This document shows, piece by piece, positions 16,219 through 24,377 of a stretch of 45,715 nucleotides of DNA. Position 1 is the stretch's first letter, and each line of letters starts with the position of its first letter. The stretch is from Caulobacter sp. (lineage in GTDB: Bacteria > Pseudomonadota > Alphaproteobacteria > Caulobacterales > Caulobacteraceae), in the NCBI GenBank assembly GCA_017744495.1, contig JAGIBE010000088.1, forward strand, positions 1 to 45,715, given 5' to 3'. The position numbers were made by a program, and so were the translations under genes. A model generated the notes under the pieces. That model saw nothing but the letters and a program-made list of their open reading frames with translations. It had not been told where the DNA came from and did not search any database.

Positions 16219-18441
16219 ATGAAGCGGCTGCTCTGCTGCGCCTCCGCGCCCGCGCTCCTGCTGGCCATGTCCACCACGGCCTTCGCCCAGGCCGCGCCCG
16301 ACGCCATCGCCCTGGATGAAGTCGTCGTCACCGCCCAGAAGCGCGCCGAGAACGTCCAGAACGTGCCGCTGGCGGTTTCCGTCGTCACCGCCCGCCAGCT
16401 GGAAAGCGCCGGCGTCAAGGAATTCACCGACGTCTCGCGGGTCGCGCCGTCCCTGACCATCCGCCAGGCCGACCAGCCCATCAACGCCTCGGTGGCGCTA
16501 CGTGGCATCGGCACCTTCGCCTACGGCATCGGCGTGGAGCCCAGCGTCGCGGTCCAGCTGGACGACGTGCCGGTCTCCTTCCAGGCCCGGGCCTTCTCCG
16601 ACCTGACCGACGTCGAGCGCGTGGAGGTCCTGCGCGGCCCCCAGAGCACTCTCTACGGCAAGAGCGCCTCGGCCGGCCTGATCAATATCACCACCCGCGA
16701 CCCGACCCCGCAGTTCAGCATCCTGGCCAACGCTCTGGCCACCGACGACCACGAGTATCGCGGCGCGGTCAGCCTCTCGGGCCCGATCGGCGAGACGCTG
16801 GGCTTCCGCCTTAGCGCCAGCCGCAGCGAGTATGACGGCAATGTCCGCAACCTCTATGACGGGAAGAAGATCAACGGCCGCGACGAGACCTCCATCCGCG
16901 GTAAGCTGGTCTGGCGCCCGATCGAAGACCTGAAGGTCACCCTGGGCGCCAGCTATATCGACGGCGTCGCCACCTCGGACGCGACAATGCGGGTCTACAC
17001 GCCCGGCGCCACCCTGCGCGGCACGCCGGGCCTGACCGCGAACGTCACCATGCCGGGCGTCATTCCCGGCGAGGAGAACCTGACGGTCAGCAACGACACG
17101 TCGCCTTATGCGAAGAGCGAGGGCTTCGGCCAGTCGCTGAAGGTCGAGTACGACCTGCCCAAGGACTTCACCCTGGTCTCGATCACCTCCCACGACCAGT
17201 TCCGCCTGGACGACCAACTGGATTCCGACCGGACGTCCTATGCCGGGATCAAGAATTCCCAGGGCGGCTACTTCAAGGCCAAGGCCAACACCCAGGAGTT
17301 CCGCCTGCTGTCGCCGGGCGATGGTCCGTTCCGCTATACCCTGGGCCTGTTCTACGGCGACAACGACCTGCGCCGCAGCTTCAAGCGCGGCCCGATCTTC
17401 TCGCTGGCGCAGTGGTACGCCCAGGCGACTTCGGAGAACAAGGCGGCGTTCGGCCAGGCCGAATGGACCTTCCTGCCCAAGACCACGGCGATCGTCGGCC
17501 TGCGCTATCAGAAGGAAGACATCGGCTACTATTTCAACGACATCCAAAACGGCAACGCCAAGTTCTCGGGCAGCGCCTCCGACAACTCGTCGACCTATCG
17601 CCTGGGCCTTCGCCATCAGCTGACCGACGACGTCATGCTGTTCGGCTCGTACGCCACCGGTCACAAGGGGCAGACCTACGACCTGACGACAGGCTTCAAC
17701 CAGGCTCGCGCCGACGTCGGTCCGATCGCGCCCGAAGAGTCCAAATCGCTGGAGGCCGGCTTCAAGAGCCAGCTGCTCGATCACCGCGTGATGCTGAACG
17801 GCACGATCTTCCACGTGAAGTACGATGACTACCAGGCCCAGGGCATCGACACGATCGGCGGCACCCAGAACTTCCGCCTGACCAATGTCGGCAAGGTGCT
17901 GACCAAGGGTGTGGAGGTCGAGGCGACGGCGATCGTCACCCGCGAGTTGCGGTTCAACGCCTCGGCCGCCTATGTCGACGCCAAGATCACCTCGTTCCCG
18001 AAGGCGGCCTGCTGGCCGGGCCAGACCGCGGCCCAGGGCTGCGTCGCCGGCTCGCCGTCATACCAGAACCTGGCCGGCGCCACGCTGCCGAACGCGCCCA
18101 AGTGGAAGCTGAACGCCGGCATGGATTTCACTCAGCCGATCGGCGACTACGAGATGCTGTTCTCGGCGGCCTACGCCTATCAGACCAAGGTCAACTTCTC
18201 GCTCAACACCGACCCGGGCACGGTCCAGAAAGCCTACGGCGTGGTCAACGTCTCGGGCGGCTTCCGCAAGCCGGACGGCGGGTACCAGATCGTGGCCTTC
18301 GTCAACAACGTGTTCGACAAGAGCTACGGCGTGAACGGCGCCAACCAGTACGGCAACTTCGGCAGCCAGACGGTCACCGAACTGCAGCCGGCGCGAGACT
18401 TCCATCGCTATGCGGGCGTACGCCTGTCGCTGAACTACTAG
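16219..18441 (+). CDS. TonB-dependent receptor, probably for glucuronide-type substrates
   Basis: The product has 740 residues with a signal peptide (1-24, ending AFAQ) and a TonB box followed by the common DEVVVTAQKRAENVQNVP start (33-50). The plug domain (VEVLRGPQSTLYGKSASAG at about 135-153) leads into a beta barrel ending in the aromatic RLSLNY. There is no STN domain, so it should transport without signalling through a FecR. The ATG at 16219 follows GAGGGGA. It lies between manD and beta-glucuronidase and shares an upstream repeat with manD. I infer that it imports a glucuronate-containing oligosaccharide or glycoside; the sequence itself does not show specificity. A strong terminator follows at 18464. 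Confidence 0.92.
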   Translation: MKRLLCCASAPALLLAMSTTAFAQAAPDAIALDEVVVTAQKRAENVQNVPLAVSVVTARQLESAGVKEFTDVSRVAPSLTIRQADQPINASVALRGIGTFAYGIGVEPSVAVQLDDVPVSFQARAFSDLTDVERVEVLRGPQSTLYGKSASAGLINITTRDPTPQFSILANALATDDHEYRGAVSLSGPIGETLGFRLSASRSEYDGNVRNLYDGKKINGRDETSIRGKLVWRPIEDLKVTLGASYIDGVATSDATMRVYTPGATLRGTPGLTANVTMPGVIPGEENLTVSNDTSPYAKSEGFGQSLKVEYDLPKDFTLVSITSHDQFRLDDQLDSDRTSYAGIKNSQGGYFKAKANTQEFRLLSPGDGPFRYTLGLFYGDNDLRRSFKRGPIFSLAQWYAQATSENKAAFGQAEWTFLPKTTAIVGLRYQKEDIGYYFNDIQNGNAKFSGSASDNSSTYRLGLRHQLTDDVMLFGSYATGHKGQTYDLTTGFNQARADVGPIAPEESKSLEAGFKSQLLDHRVMLNGTIFHVKYDDYQAQGIDTIGGTQNFRLTNVGKVLTKGVEVEATAIVTRELRFNASAAYVDAKITSFPKAACWPGQTAAQGCVAGSPSYQNLAGATLPNAPKWKLNAGMDFTQPIGDYEMLFSAAYAYQTKVNFSLNTDPGTVQKAYGVVNVSGGFRKPDGGYQIVAFVNNVFDKSYGVNGANQYGNFGSQTVTELQPARDFHRYAGVRLSLNY

Positions 18442-18463
18442 GACAGCCCCCCAGGGCTCCTTT

Positions 18464-18490
18464 GCGGCGGGCTTCGGCCCGCCGCCTTTT
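18464..18490 (+). terminator. Rho-independent terminator after the receptor gene
   Basis: GCGGCGGGC-TTCG-GCCCGCCGC is a perfect 9-bp stem capped by a stable TTCG tetraloop, followed by CTTTTCTTT. It lies 23 bases past the receptor stop, so the beta-glucuronidase gene downstream probably has its own promoter or depends on read-through. Confidence 0.9.
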
Positions 18491-18564
18491 CTTTCTGCGA
18501 CTAGCGGCGGGATTCTCCCCTAGGCTCGAGCGCAAAAGACGTTTCAACAGGTGAGGGCGTACGA

Positions 18565-20520
18565 ATGGCGGACAATTCGCGGAGCAACGGCGAGGCCCTG
18601 CGCGGTCAAGTGACCCGCAGGAGCATGGTCGGCGTGTCGGGCGGCATGGTGCTGGCGGGCGTGGCGGCCGGCGCGAGCCAGGCCCAGGCCCAAGCCCGAG
18701 TCCAGGCGGGCAAGCCCGGTCCGGCGGTCGGAACGCCCAGCATGCTCTATCCGCATGAGAGCGCCAGCCGCTCGACCAAGAGCCTAGCAGCGACCTGGCG
18801 CTTCCGCACCGACCCCACGGACGTCGGCGAGGCCGAGGGATGGCAGAAGGGTCTCAAGGACTTCCGCCTGATCCCGGTTCCGGCCAGCTGGAACGACATC
18901 TTCGACGACGTGCGCAACTATGTCGGCTCGGCCTGGTACGAGACCGACTTCCGCGTCGACAAGGGCTGGGCCGGCCAGCGCATCCACCTGCGCTTCGGCT
19001 CGGTCAACTACACCGCCAAGGTCTGGCTGAACGGCAAGCCGCTGGGCGGCCATGTTGGTGGTCACCTGCCGTTCGCTTTCGACATCACCGACGCCGTGTC
19101 GCTGGATGGCGAGAACATCCTGACCGTGCTGGTCGAGAACAAGATCCAGCTGGACCGCGTGCCGGCTACGCCCGATCGCGCCCGCTGGCACATGCACACC
19201 GTCCACTTCCCGCAGACGGCCTACGACTTCTTCCCCTATTCGGGCATCCACCGGCCGGTGCTGCTGTTCACGACACCCGACGTCCATCTGAAGGACGTGA
19301 CGGTGAAGACCAGCCTGGACGGCAAGGTGTCGATCGACCTGGAGGCCAGCGCGCCCTGGTCTGGCAAGGCCAGCCTGATGATCTCGGACGCGAGCGGCGT
19401 CCAGAAGGGCTCGGCGACCTTGAGCGGCGGCAAGGGCTCGACAACCGTGTCGCTTAAGAACCCGCGCCCTTGGAGCCCGGAGGATCCTCATCTCTATACC
19501 CTGACGATCCGCCTGGAGAACGGCGCGGCGTCGGACGAATACGCCTTCAAGATCGGTGTGCGGACCATCGAAGCCAAGGGCGACAAGCTGCTGCTGAACG
19601 GCAAGCCGGTGTTCCTGCGCGGCTTCGGCAAGCACGAGGATTTCCCGATCCACGGTCGCGGCCTGGACGTGCCCTCGATCATCCGCGACTTCGAGCTGCT
19701 GAAATGGATCGGCGGCAACAGCTTCCGCACCTCGCACTATCCGTACAGCGAGGAGGCGATGATGCTGGCCGACGAGCACGGCCTGCTGGTCATCGACGAG
19801 ACTCCCGCCGTCAGCCTGGTGTTCGCCGATCCGCCGGAGATCCAGGAAGCGCGCTCCCAGCAGCTGCGCCAGGACATCGTCGAACTCGTCCGCCGCGACA
19901 AGAACCACCCCTGCGTGATCATGTGGTCGCTGGCCAACGAGCCGCTGGTCAAGCCCTTCCACACCGTCGATCCCGAGCCGGCCGGCGGCAACGAGACGGG
20001 CCTGAAGTTCTTCTCGCCGCTGTTCGATCTGACCCGTCAGCTGGACTCCACCCGGCCGGTGACGATCGTCAGCGTCCAGGGCGGCTCGACGGACTGGCAG
20101 GCCCTGGGCGACGTGATCTGCACCAACTCCTATCAGGGCTGGTACTCACTGTCGGGCCAACTGGACCTTGCCGAGGAGGCGCTGAAGAACGACGTCGCCA
20201 AGCTGCGCGCCCGCCATCCGAACAAGCCGATCATGTTCACGGAGTTCGGCGCCGACGCCGTGGCCGGCATGCACGCCCATCCGCCCGAGATGTGGACCGA
20301 GGAATACCAGGCCGACATGGTCGAGATGTATATCCGGGTGCTGGGCGAGTACCCATTCATCTTCGGCACCCATCCCTGGGCCTTCGCCGATTTCCGCACC
20401 TCGCAGAGCATCATGCGGATCGGGGCGCTGAACCACAAAGGCTTCTTCACGCGTGAGCGGAAGCCCAAGCTGGTCGCGCACCGGACCCGGGCCCTATGGA
20501 GCAAGCCGGCCAGGACCTAG
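18565..20520 (+). CDS. Beta-glucuronidase, glycoside hydrolase family 2, Tat-exported
   Basis: This 651-residue GH2 enzyme has a sugar-binding beta-sandwich (about 70-230), an Ig-like domain (about 235-320) and a TIM barrel. Acid/base Glu459 is in WSLANEP and nucleophile Glu560 in MFTEFGADA. The glucuronidase marks FGKHED and NSFRTSHYPYSEE are present. The NxK motif (Asn623-His624-Lys625), which recognises the glucuronate carboxylate, is followed by GFFTRERKPK. The N-terminus has a twin-arginine signal (TRRSMVGVSGGMVLAG, about residues 17-32), so the enzyme probably acts in the periplasm after receptor uptake. Released glucuronate would feed the pathway served by ManD. It is similar to uidA products but exported. 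The ATG at 18565 is the only good start before the Tat motif. Confidence 0.93.
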   Translation: MADNSRSNGEALRGQVTRRSMVGVSGGMVLAGVAAGASQAQAQARVQAGKPGPAVGTPSMLYPHESASRSTKSLAATWRFRTDPTDVGEAEGWQKGLKDFRLIPVPASWNDIFDDVRNYVGSAWYETDFRVDKGWAGQRIHLRFGSVNYTAKVWLNGKPLGGHVGGHLPFAFDITDAVSLDGENILTVLVENKIQLDRVPATPDRARWHMHTVHFPQTAYDFFPYSGIHRPVLLFTTPDVHLKDVTVKTSLDGKVSIDLEASAPWSGKASLMISDASGVQKGSATLSGGKGSTTVSLKNPRPWSPEDPHLYTLTIRLENGAASDEYAFKIGVRTIEAKGDKLLLNGKPVFLRGFGKHEDFPIHGRGLDVPSIIRDFELLKWIGGNSFRTSHYPYSEEAMMLADEHGLLVIDETPAVSLVFADPPEIQEARSQQLRQDIVELVRRDKNHPCVIMWSLANEPLVKPFHTVDPEPAGGNETGLKFFSPLFDLTRQLDSTRPVTIVSVQGGSTDWQALGDVICTNSYQGWYSLSGQLDLAEEALKNDVAKLRARHPNKPIMFTEFGADAVAGMHAHPPEMWTEEYQADMVEMYIRVLGEYPFIFGTHPWAFADFRTSQSIMRIGALNHKGFFTRERKPKLVAHRTRALWSKPART

Positions 20521-20750
20521 AGGACGCGGCCCGAGCAGAGCGGGGCGGCGACGATCTCGGCCAGCACTGTGCGGTCGTGGAGCTGAGCGCGTTGGCGGTA
20601 GTGCTCCAGGTGCCGAGGGATCAGCACCACCAAGGTCGTGGCGGCGACGCCCGCCACGATCGCCACGGGCCACGCACCCAGCAAGGCCCGCAGGCCGCGC
20701 GCCGAGGCTCCGGTCAGGAGAGCCAGCAGTCCCAGCGCGCAGCACAGCAT
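20517..20750 (-). CDS. Small membrane protein, 77 aa, unknown
   Basis: An ATG nine bases beyond the DUF899 stop opens a 77-residue frame with two hydrophobic segments (about 2-15, and 26-43 with WPVAIVAGVAATTLVVLIP). A basic amphipathic tail (RHLEHYRQRAQLHDR) follows. The codon pattern and hydrophobicity fit a real inner-membrane protein better than a shadow. Its TAG stop overlaps the convergent beta-glucuronidase TAG in the palindrome CTAG. It is probably co-transcribed with DUF899. I recognise no family. Confidence 0.55.
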   Translation of the reverse strand: MLCCALGLLALLTGASARGLRALLGAWPVAIVAGVAATTLVVLIPRHLEHYRQRAQLHDRTVLAEIVAAPLCSGRVL

Positions 20751-20759
20751 GGCGGACGC

Positions 20760-21500
20760 CTAGGCCGGAACGGCTTCGGCGTGGCAGGCCTTGGCCGGCG
20801 CCGCGTCCTCATATTCGTCATGGCGACGCATCCAGTCGCCCATGTTGCCGGATTCGTTGCGACCCAGCGGCGCGCGGTCGAGGATCATGTAGGTGCCGAT
20901 CAACTCCTCGCCGCCGCGACCGTAGCTGGAATAGGTGTGGAACACCTGGCCGGTCTCGTCCTTGTAGAACGCGCTCAGGCCCGGCGCTTCGTTCGAGTCC
21001 GCGCCGGCGGGCTCGAAATTGTAGGTGGCGCCGGCGGCGATGGTCTCGGGCGTGAAGGAGACGCCGAAGTCGTAATTGAAGTCGCCGCCGAACGACGAGA
21101 CCCACGGGAATTTCCAGCCCATCCGGGCCTTGTATGCGGCGATCTTGTCCAGGGGCGCCCGCGACACGGCGACCAGGGTGACGTCGTGATGGTTCAGGTG
21201 GGGCAGGGCGCCGTCCAGGTGATCGACCAGGAACGAGCAACCCGGGCAACCGGTCTCCCATTCGGGCGGCAGCATGAAGTGATAGACCACCAGTTGGCTT
21301 CGGCCAGCGAACAGCTGGTCCAGGGTCTTGCGGCCGGCCGGGGTGTCGAAGGTGTAGGTCTTGTCGATCTTGACCCAGGGCAGGGCCAGGCGCTCGGCGG
21401 CGTTGCGATCGCGCAGCCGCGTCTCTTCCTTTTCGTGGACCAGCAGAGCCTTGCGCGCTTCGAGCCATTCCTCACGCGACGCGACCTTGTGGTTCGTCAT
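20760..21500 (-). CDS. DUF899 family protein (thioredoxin-fold)
   Basis: The 246-residue protein shows the DUF899 pattern: an N-terminal SREEWLEARKALLVHEKE helix, LPWVKIDKTYTFDTPAG, and a thioredoxin-like core with WETGCPGCSFLVDHLDGALPHL. The two close cysteines (GCPGC) occupy the place of a redox or metal site. It ends with a YMILDRAPLGRNE-type stretch. The function is unproven; a redox or detoxification role is a guess from the fold. ATG 21500 is preceded by AGAAGGA. It is divergent from a MarR regulator across a 75-bp region with a single operator, so it is very likely that regulator's target. Confidence 0.88.
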   Translation of the reverse strand: MTNHKVASREEWLEARKALLVHEKEETRLRDRNAAERLALPWVKIDKTYTFDTPAGRKTLDQLFAGRSQLVVYHFMLPPEWETGCPGCSFLVDHLDGALPHLNHHDVTLVAVSRAPLDKIAAYKARMGWKFPWVSSFGGDFNYDFGVSFTPETIAAGATYNFEPAGADSNEAPGLSAFYKDETGQVFHTYSSYGRGGEELIGTYMILDRAPLGRNESGNMGDWMRRHDEYEDAAPAKACHAEAVPA

Positions 21501-21540
21501 CGTCCTTCTCCCTGTTCGTGAGCCGCCCGGCCCATCGGCC

Positions 21541-21569
21541 TTGACATATAACGTTGATATCAACATAAT
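21541..21569 (+). promoter_or_regulatory. Promoter with MarR-type operator for the marR gene, overlapping the DUF899 promoter
   Basis: TTGACA (21541-21546) and CATAAT (21564-21569) are spaced by 17 bp, a near-consensus housekeeping promoter on the plus strand. The spacer contains a perfect 12-bp palindrome, GTTGATATCAAC (21553-21564). A TTATAT on the minus strand (21546-21551) could be the -10 of DUF899. A repressor bound at the palindrome would block both. The expected plus-strand transcription start falls at about 21576, the GTG of the MarR gene. Confidence 0.65.
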
Positions 21570-21575
21570 TTGAGG

Positions 21576-22019
21576 GTGTCAAAGCCGCTGCACGTCCCGT
21601 ACGCCGCCACCCTCCACGTGAAGGACGCCTGCCTGTGCCTGCACGCCCAGCGCGCCGCGCGGGCCTTAGCGCGTCGCTTCGACGAGGTCTTTCGTCCTTT
21701 CGACATCACCAGCGGCCAGTTCTCGTTGCTGATGTCGCTGAACCGGCCCGAGCCGCCGACCATTGGTTCGGTGGCGGGCCTGCTGGCCATGGACCGCACC
21801 ACCCTGACCGCCAACCTCAAGCCGCTGGAACGACGCGGCCTGCTGACGGTCGAAGTCGACCCTAGGGATCGGCGCAGCCGCCGCCTAGCCCTGACCGGCG
21901 CGGGCATGGCCCTGCTGGCCCGCGCCCTGCCGGTGTGGATCTCGACCCACGCCGAGGTCGAGGCGGCCCTGCCCGAAGGCGGCGACGCCTTGCGGGCTGG
22001 GCTTCTGGCCCTGGCCTGA
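21576..22019 (+). CDS. MarR-family transcriptional regulator
   Basis: The 147-residue winged-helix regulator has helices FDEVFRPFDITSGQFSLLMS and a recognition region TIGSVAGLLAMDRTTLTANL. The wing is VDPRDRRSRRLALTGAG, the most characteristic MarR stretch. The start is taken as GTG 21576, which coincides with the predicted transcription start and would make a leaderless mRNA; TTG 21570 is an alternative. CLCLHAQRAARALARRFDE near the N-terminus resembles MarR proteins paired with thiol or redox targets. The two cysteines could be sensors, but this is inference. It probably represses itself and the divergent DUF899 gene. Confidence 0.88.
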   Translation: MSKPLHVPYAATLHVKDACLCLHAQRAARALARRFDEVFRPFDITSGQFSLLMSLNRPEPPTIGSVAGLLAMDRTTLTANLKPLERRGLLTVEVDPRDRRSRRLALTGAGMALLARALPVWISTHAEVEAALPEGGDALRAGLLALA

Positions 22020-22035
22020 ACTCCGCCGAAGCGCC

Positions 22036-22059
22036 GGGGGTGTTCACCCCTGTCTTTTT
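22036..22059 (+). terminator. Short terminator-like hairpin after marR
   Basis: GGGGT-GTTC-ACCCC followed by TGTCTTTTT begins 17 bases past the marR stop. The stem is short but GC-rich, and the T-rich tail is good. Confidence 0.55.
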
Positions 22060-22132
22060 CCGTTTTGCCCGATGGCGCGCGAACTCTAGGCTGGTCAGAC
22101 TCGAGAATCTGACGCGCACGGAGCAATCAGGC

Positions 22133-22489
22133 GTGACGACCAAGATCTACGGCATCAAGGCCTGCGACACGATGAAGAAGGCGCGGGATTGGCTGGATGG
22201 TCACGGCGTGGCCTATGAATTCCACGACTACAAGACGGTCGGCATCGATCGCCCGCGCCTGGAGGCCTGGAGCAGGGCCGTGGGCTGGGAGACCCTGCTC
22301 AACAAGGCGGGCACGACCTTCCGCAAATTACCCGACGCCGACAAGCAGAGCATCGACGAGGCCAAGGCCATCGACCTGATGCTGGCCCAGCCGTCGATGA
22401 TCAAACGGCCGGTTCTCTCAACGGGCGATCAGTTGCTGGTGGGATTCAAGCCAGACGTGTATGGTCACGCCATGGGTTCGGGGGGCTGA
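22133..22489 (+). CDS. ArsC/Spx-like thioredoxin-fold protein (YffB type)
   Basis: The 118-residue protein begins TTKIYGIKACDTMKKARDWL with a single active-type Cys11. This is the CDTxKKA signature of the YffB branch, distinct from true arsenate reductases. Later marks are LLNKAGTTFRKL and PSMIKRPVL, the conserved RP region of the ArsC fold. YffB-like proteins may be glutathione-dependent thiol reductases; the physiological role is not established. GTG 22133 is used, with GGAG 12 bases upstream. Its TGA is followed directly by the ATG of the HAD phosphatase gene with no gap, so the two are coupled. Confidence 0.85.
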   Translation: MTTKIYGIKACDTMKKARDWLDGHGVAYEFHDYKTVGIDRPRLEAWSRAVGWETLLNKAGTTFRKLPDADKQSIDEAKAIDLMLAQPSMIKRPVLSTGDQLLVGFKPDVYGHAMGSGG

Positions 22490-23149
22490 ATGGACGCCCA
22501 GATCGATCTGGTCATCTTCGATTTCGACGGCACGCTGGCCGACAGCACGGCCTGGGCCATCCGCGCTGTGCGGCCGCTCGCCGAACGCTTCAAGTTCAAG
22601 GCCGTCACCGAGGACGAGATCGCCATGCTGCGCGGCCGCTCCAGCCGTGAGATCATGGCCTATCTCGGCTTGCCGTTGTGGAAGGTCCCGCTGGTCGCCG
22701 CCCATGGCAAGAAGATGATGGCCGCCGAGGCTCACGCGATCCCGCTGTTCGCCGGCACCCGCGACCTGCTGCGCAGCCTGTCGGCCGCCGGGCTGCGGCT
22801 CGCGATCGTCAGCTCCAATTCCGAGGCCACGATCCGTTCGATCCTGGGCGCCGAACTGGCGGCCCTGGTTGACCACTACGGCTGCGGGGCGGCGATCTTC
22901 GGCAAGGCCGCCAAGTTCAAGGCCGTGGTCAAGGCCGCGCGGATACCCAAGGAGCGGGTCCTGTGCATCGGCGACGAGACCCGCGATATCGAGGCGGCGC
23001 GCGAGGCCGGGCTGGCCTGCGGGGCCGTCGAATGGGGCTACGCCACTCGCACCGCTCTGGCCGACCACGGCCCGACGATGATGTTTTCGGCCATGCACGA
23101 AATTATTTCGCGGGTCGCCGCATCCAATCCACGGGTCGGCGCCGACTAG
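22490..23149 (+). CDS. HAD-superfamily hydrolase (phosphoglycolate-phosphatase-like)
   Basis: All HAD motifs are present in 219 residues: FDFDGTLADS (Asp11 nucleophile, Asp13), VSSNSE for motif II, a lysine in GKAAKFKAVV for motif III, and GDETRDIEAAREAG for motif IV. The helical cap after motif I (IRAVRPLAERFKFK...) places it with beta-phosphoglucomutase/phosphoglycolate phosphatase-like enzymes. The substrate is unknown. The ATG follows the ArsC-like stop immediately. The first sigma module begins 46 bases after its stop without a terminator, so read-through is possible. Confidence 0.88.
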   Translation: MDAQIDLVIFDFDGTLADSTAWAIRAVRPLAERFKFKAVTEDEIAMLRGRSSREIMAYLGLPLWKVPLVAAHGKKMMAAEAHAIPLFAGTRDLLRSLSAAGLRLAIVSSNSEATIRSILGAELAALVDHYGCGAAIFGKAAKFKAVVKAARIPKERVLCIGDETRDIEAAREAGLACGAVEWGYATRTALADHGPTMMFSAMHEIISRVAASNPRVGAD

Positions 23150-23195
23150 TCTTCAGAAACGGCGCGGAGGTCGCGCCCATCTGGAGATGAAACCG

Positions 23196-23387
23196 ATGTT
23201 CGAGCTGTTCCGCTCTTACTGGTGGCTGGTGTTCCCGCTGAGCTGGATCGTGTTCGGCGCCTTCCAAAGCTGGCTGGCCTACCAGGCCCGACGCGATACC
23301 CTGAACCTGCTGAAGTCCTATGCCGAAGCCGGTCGGGAACCGCCCGCCGAGCTGGTGGCGCGCCTGCGCGTCCGCGGCGCCTACTGA
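23196..23387 (+). CDS. Small membrane protein, partial paralogue of the next gene
   Basis: Start ATG 23196 has GGAG nine bases upstream; ATG 23187 would overlap that site. The 63 residues carry one transmembrane helix (WWLVFPLSWIVFGAFQSWLA) and a cytoplasmic segment RRDTLNLLKSYAEAGREPPAELVARL. This aligns residue for residue with the first 60 residues of the protein at 23425. Even the leaders (GGAGA..AA..C..ATG) are alike, so a tandem duplication is clear. It ends where the paralogue begins its acidic/basic linker and second membrane part. It may be a truncated copy that has kept a function, or a regulator of the full-length one. The family is unknown. Confidence 0.8.
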   Translation: MFELFRSYWWLVFPLSWIVFGAFQSWLAYQARRDTLNLLKSYAEAGREPPAELVARLRVRGAY

Positions 23388-23424
23388 TCATTCGGGGCGC
23401 GCCGCGCCCCTGGAGACCAAGACC

Positions 23425-23862
23425 ATGGAAGACATGTTTCGACAGTTCTGGTGGCTGATCTTTCCGCTGAGCTGGTTCGTGTTCGGCGCCTATCAGAGCT
23501 GGCTGTCCTACAAGGCCAACCGCGACACGCTGGACCTGATCAAGTCCTACGCCCAGTCGGGGCGCGAGCCGCCGCCGGAGCTGTTGGCCAAGCTCAGCAA
23601 GCGCTGGAACGACGGCGACGAGGGCGACGAGCCCGACGACGGCGACGACCGCTGGCGCCGCCGCCGGTATCGCCGCCACCGCCGTTATCATGGCTGGTCG
23701 CGCGTCGCCCTGTTCGGCTGCCTGGGCGCCGGCTTCCTCTTCGCGTCGATTACCGATCTCTACCAGGCCGGACCCGCCTTCATCATTGTGGCCTTCGTGA
23801 TGGGCGCTCTGGCCGTGTCCGCCGCGGTGGCCATCCTGGTGGATCGCGAGCCTCGCCTCTGA
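23425..23862 (+). CDS. Membrane protein with PPPEL motif, first gene of sigma module A
   Basis: The product has 145 residues. An N-terminal helix (WWLIFPLSWFVFGAYQSWL) is followed by a cytoplasmic segment RDTLDLIKSYAQSGREPPPELLAKL, a low-complexity acidic stretch (DGDEGDEPDDGDD) and then a basic one (RRRRYRRHRRYH). Two further helices lie at about 92-110 and 118-138. The layout and the motif before the linker resemble DUF6249-type proteins and the protein at 24834. Its stop overlaps the sigma ATG (TGATG), so the two are tightly coupled. An envelope sensor role is inferred from the operon. The charge-segregated linker could bind a partner or the membrane surface. Confidence 0.82.
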   Translation: MEDMFRQFWWLIFPLSWFVFGAYQSWLSYKANRDTLDLIKSYAQSGREPPPELLAKLSKRWNDGDEGDEPDDGDDRWRRRRYRRHRRYHGWSRVALFGCLGAGFLFASITDLYQAGPAFIIVAFVMGALAVSAAVAILVDREPRL

Positions 23863-24377
23863 TGGACGCACCGCTGGTCCGGGCCGCGCGGGGCGGGTCA
23901 CAACCCGCCTTCGCCCGGCTGGTGGCGGCGCACGAGCGGGCCCTGCGTGGCTTTCTGCGCAAGAGCGGCTTCGGCGACGCTGACGACATCGCCCAGGAGG
24001 CTTTTCTCGCGGCCTGGTCCGGCCTGGGCCGGCTGCGCGACGACGAGGGCTTTCGAGCCTGGCTGTTCGGCATTGCCTGGCGCAAGGCGCTGGACCACAG
24101 CCGCTCGGCCCGCCGCGCCGCACGTCGCGACGAGGCCTGGCGCGAGGATCAGGCCGAGGAGGCGCCGCGCCAGGCCGACCCGGCCGACCGTATGGCCCTT
24201 GAGGCGGCCCTGGCCGACCTGCCGCCGGATCAGCGGGCCTGTGTAACCCTGTGCCTCGGCCAGGGCTGGTCGCACGGCGAGGCCGCCGAGGTGCTGAACC
24301 TGCCGCTGGGCACGGTGAAGTCGCATGTGAACCGAGGACGTGAGAGACTGTTGTCTGTACTGGGAGACGCGTCATGA
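23862..24377 (+). CDS. ECF sigma factor of module A
   Basis: The 171-residue product has sigma-70 region 2 (RGFLRKSGFGDADDIAQEAF, about 27-46) and region 4 (LPPDQRACVTLCLGQGWSHG, then EVLNLPLGTVKSHVNRGRER). A charged linker (RREDxAW-type and QAEEAPRQADPADR) joins them. The cysteine-containing CVTLCLGQGWSHGEAAEVLN closely matches the second sigma at 25258, which makes the two recent relatives. The ATG overlaps the upstream membrane gene by one base, and the stop overlaps the downstream small membrane gene by four. The promoter target is unknown. The class is not FecI, and no FecR partner is present. Confidence 0.92.
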   Translation: MDAPLVRAARGGSQPAFARLVAAHERALRGFLRKSGFGDADDIAQEAFLAAWSGLGRLRDDEGFRAWLFGIAWRKALDHSRSARRAARRDEAWREDQAEEAPRQADPADRMALEAALADLPPDQRACVTLCLGQGWSHGEAAEVLNLPLGTVKSHVNRGRERLLSVLGDAS

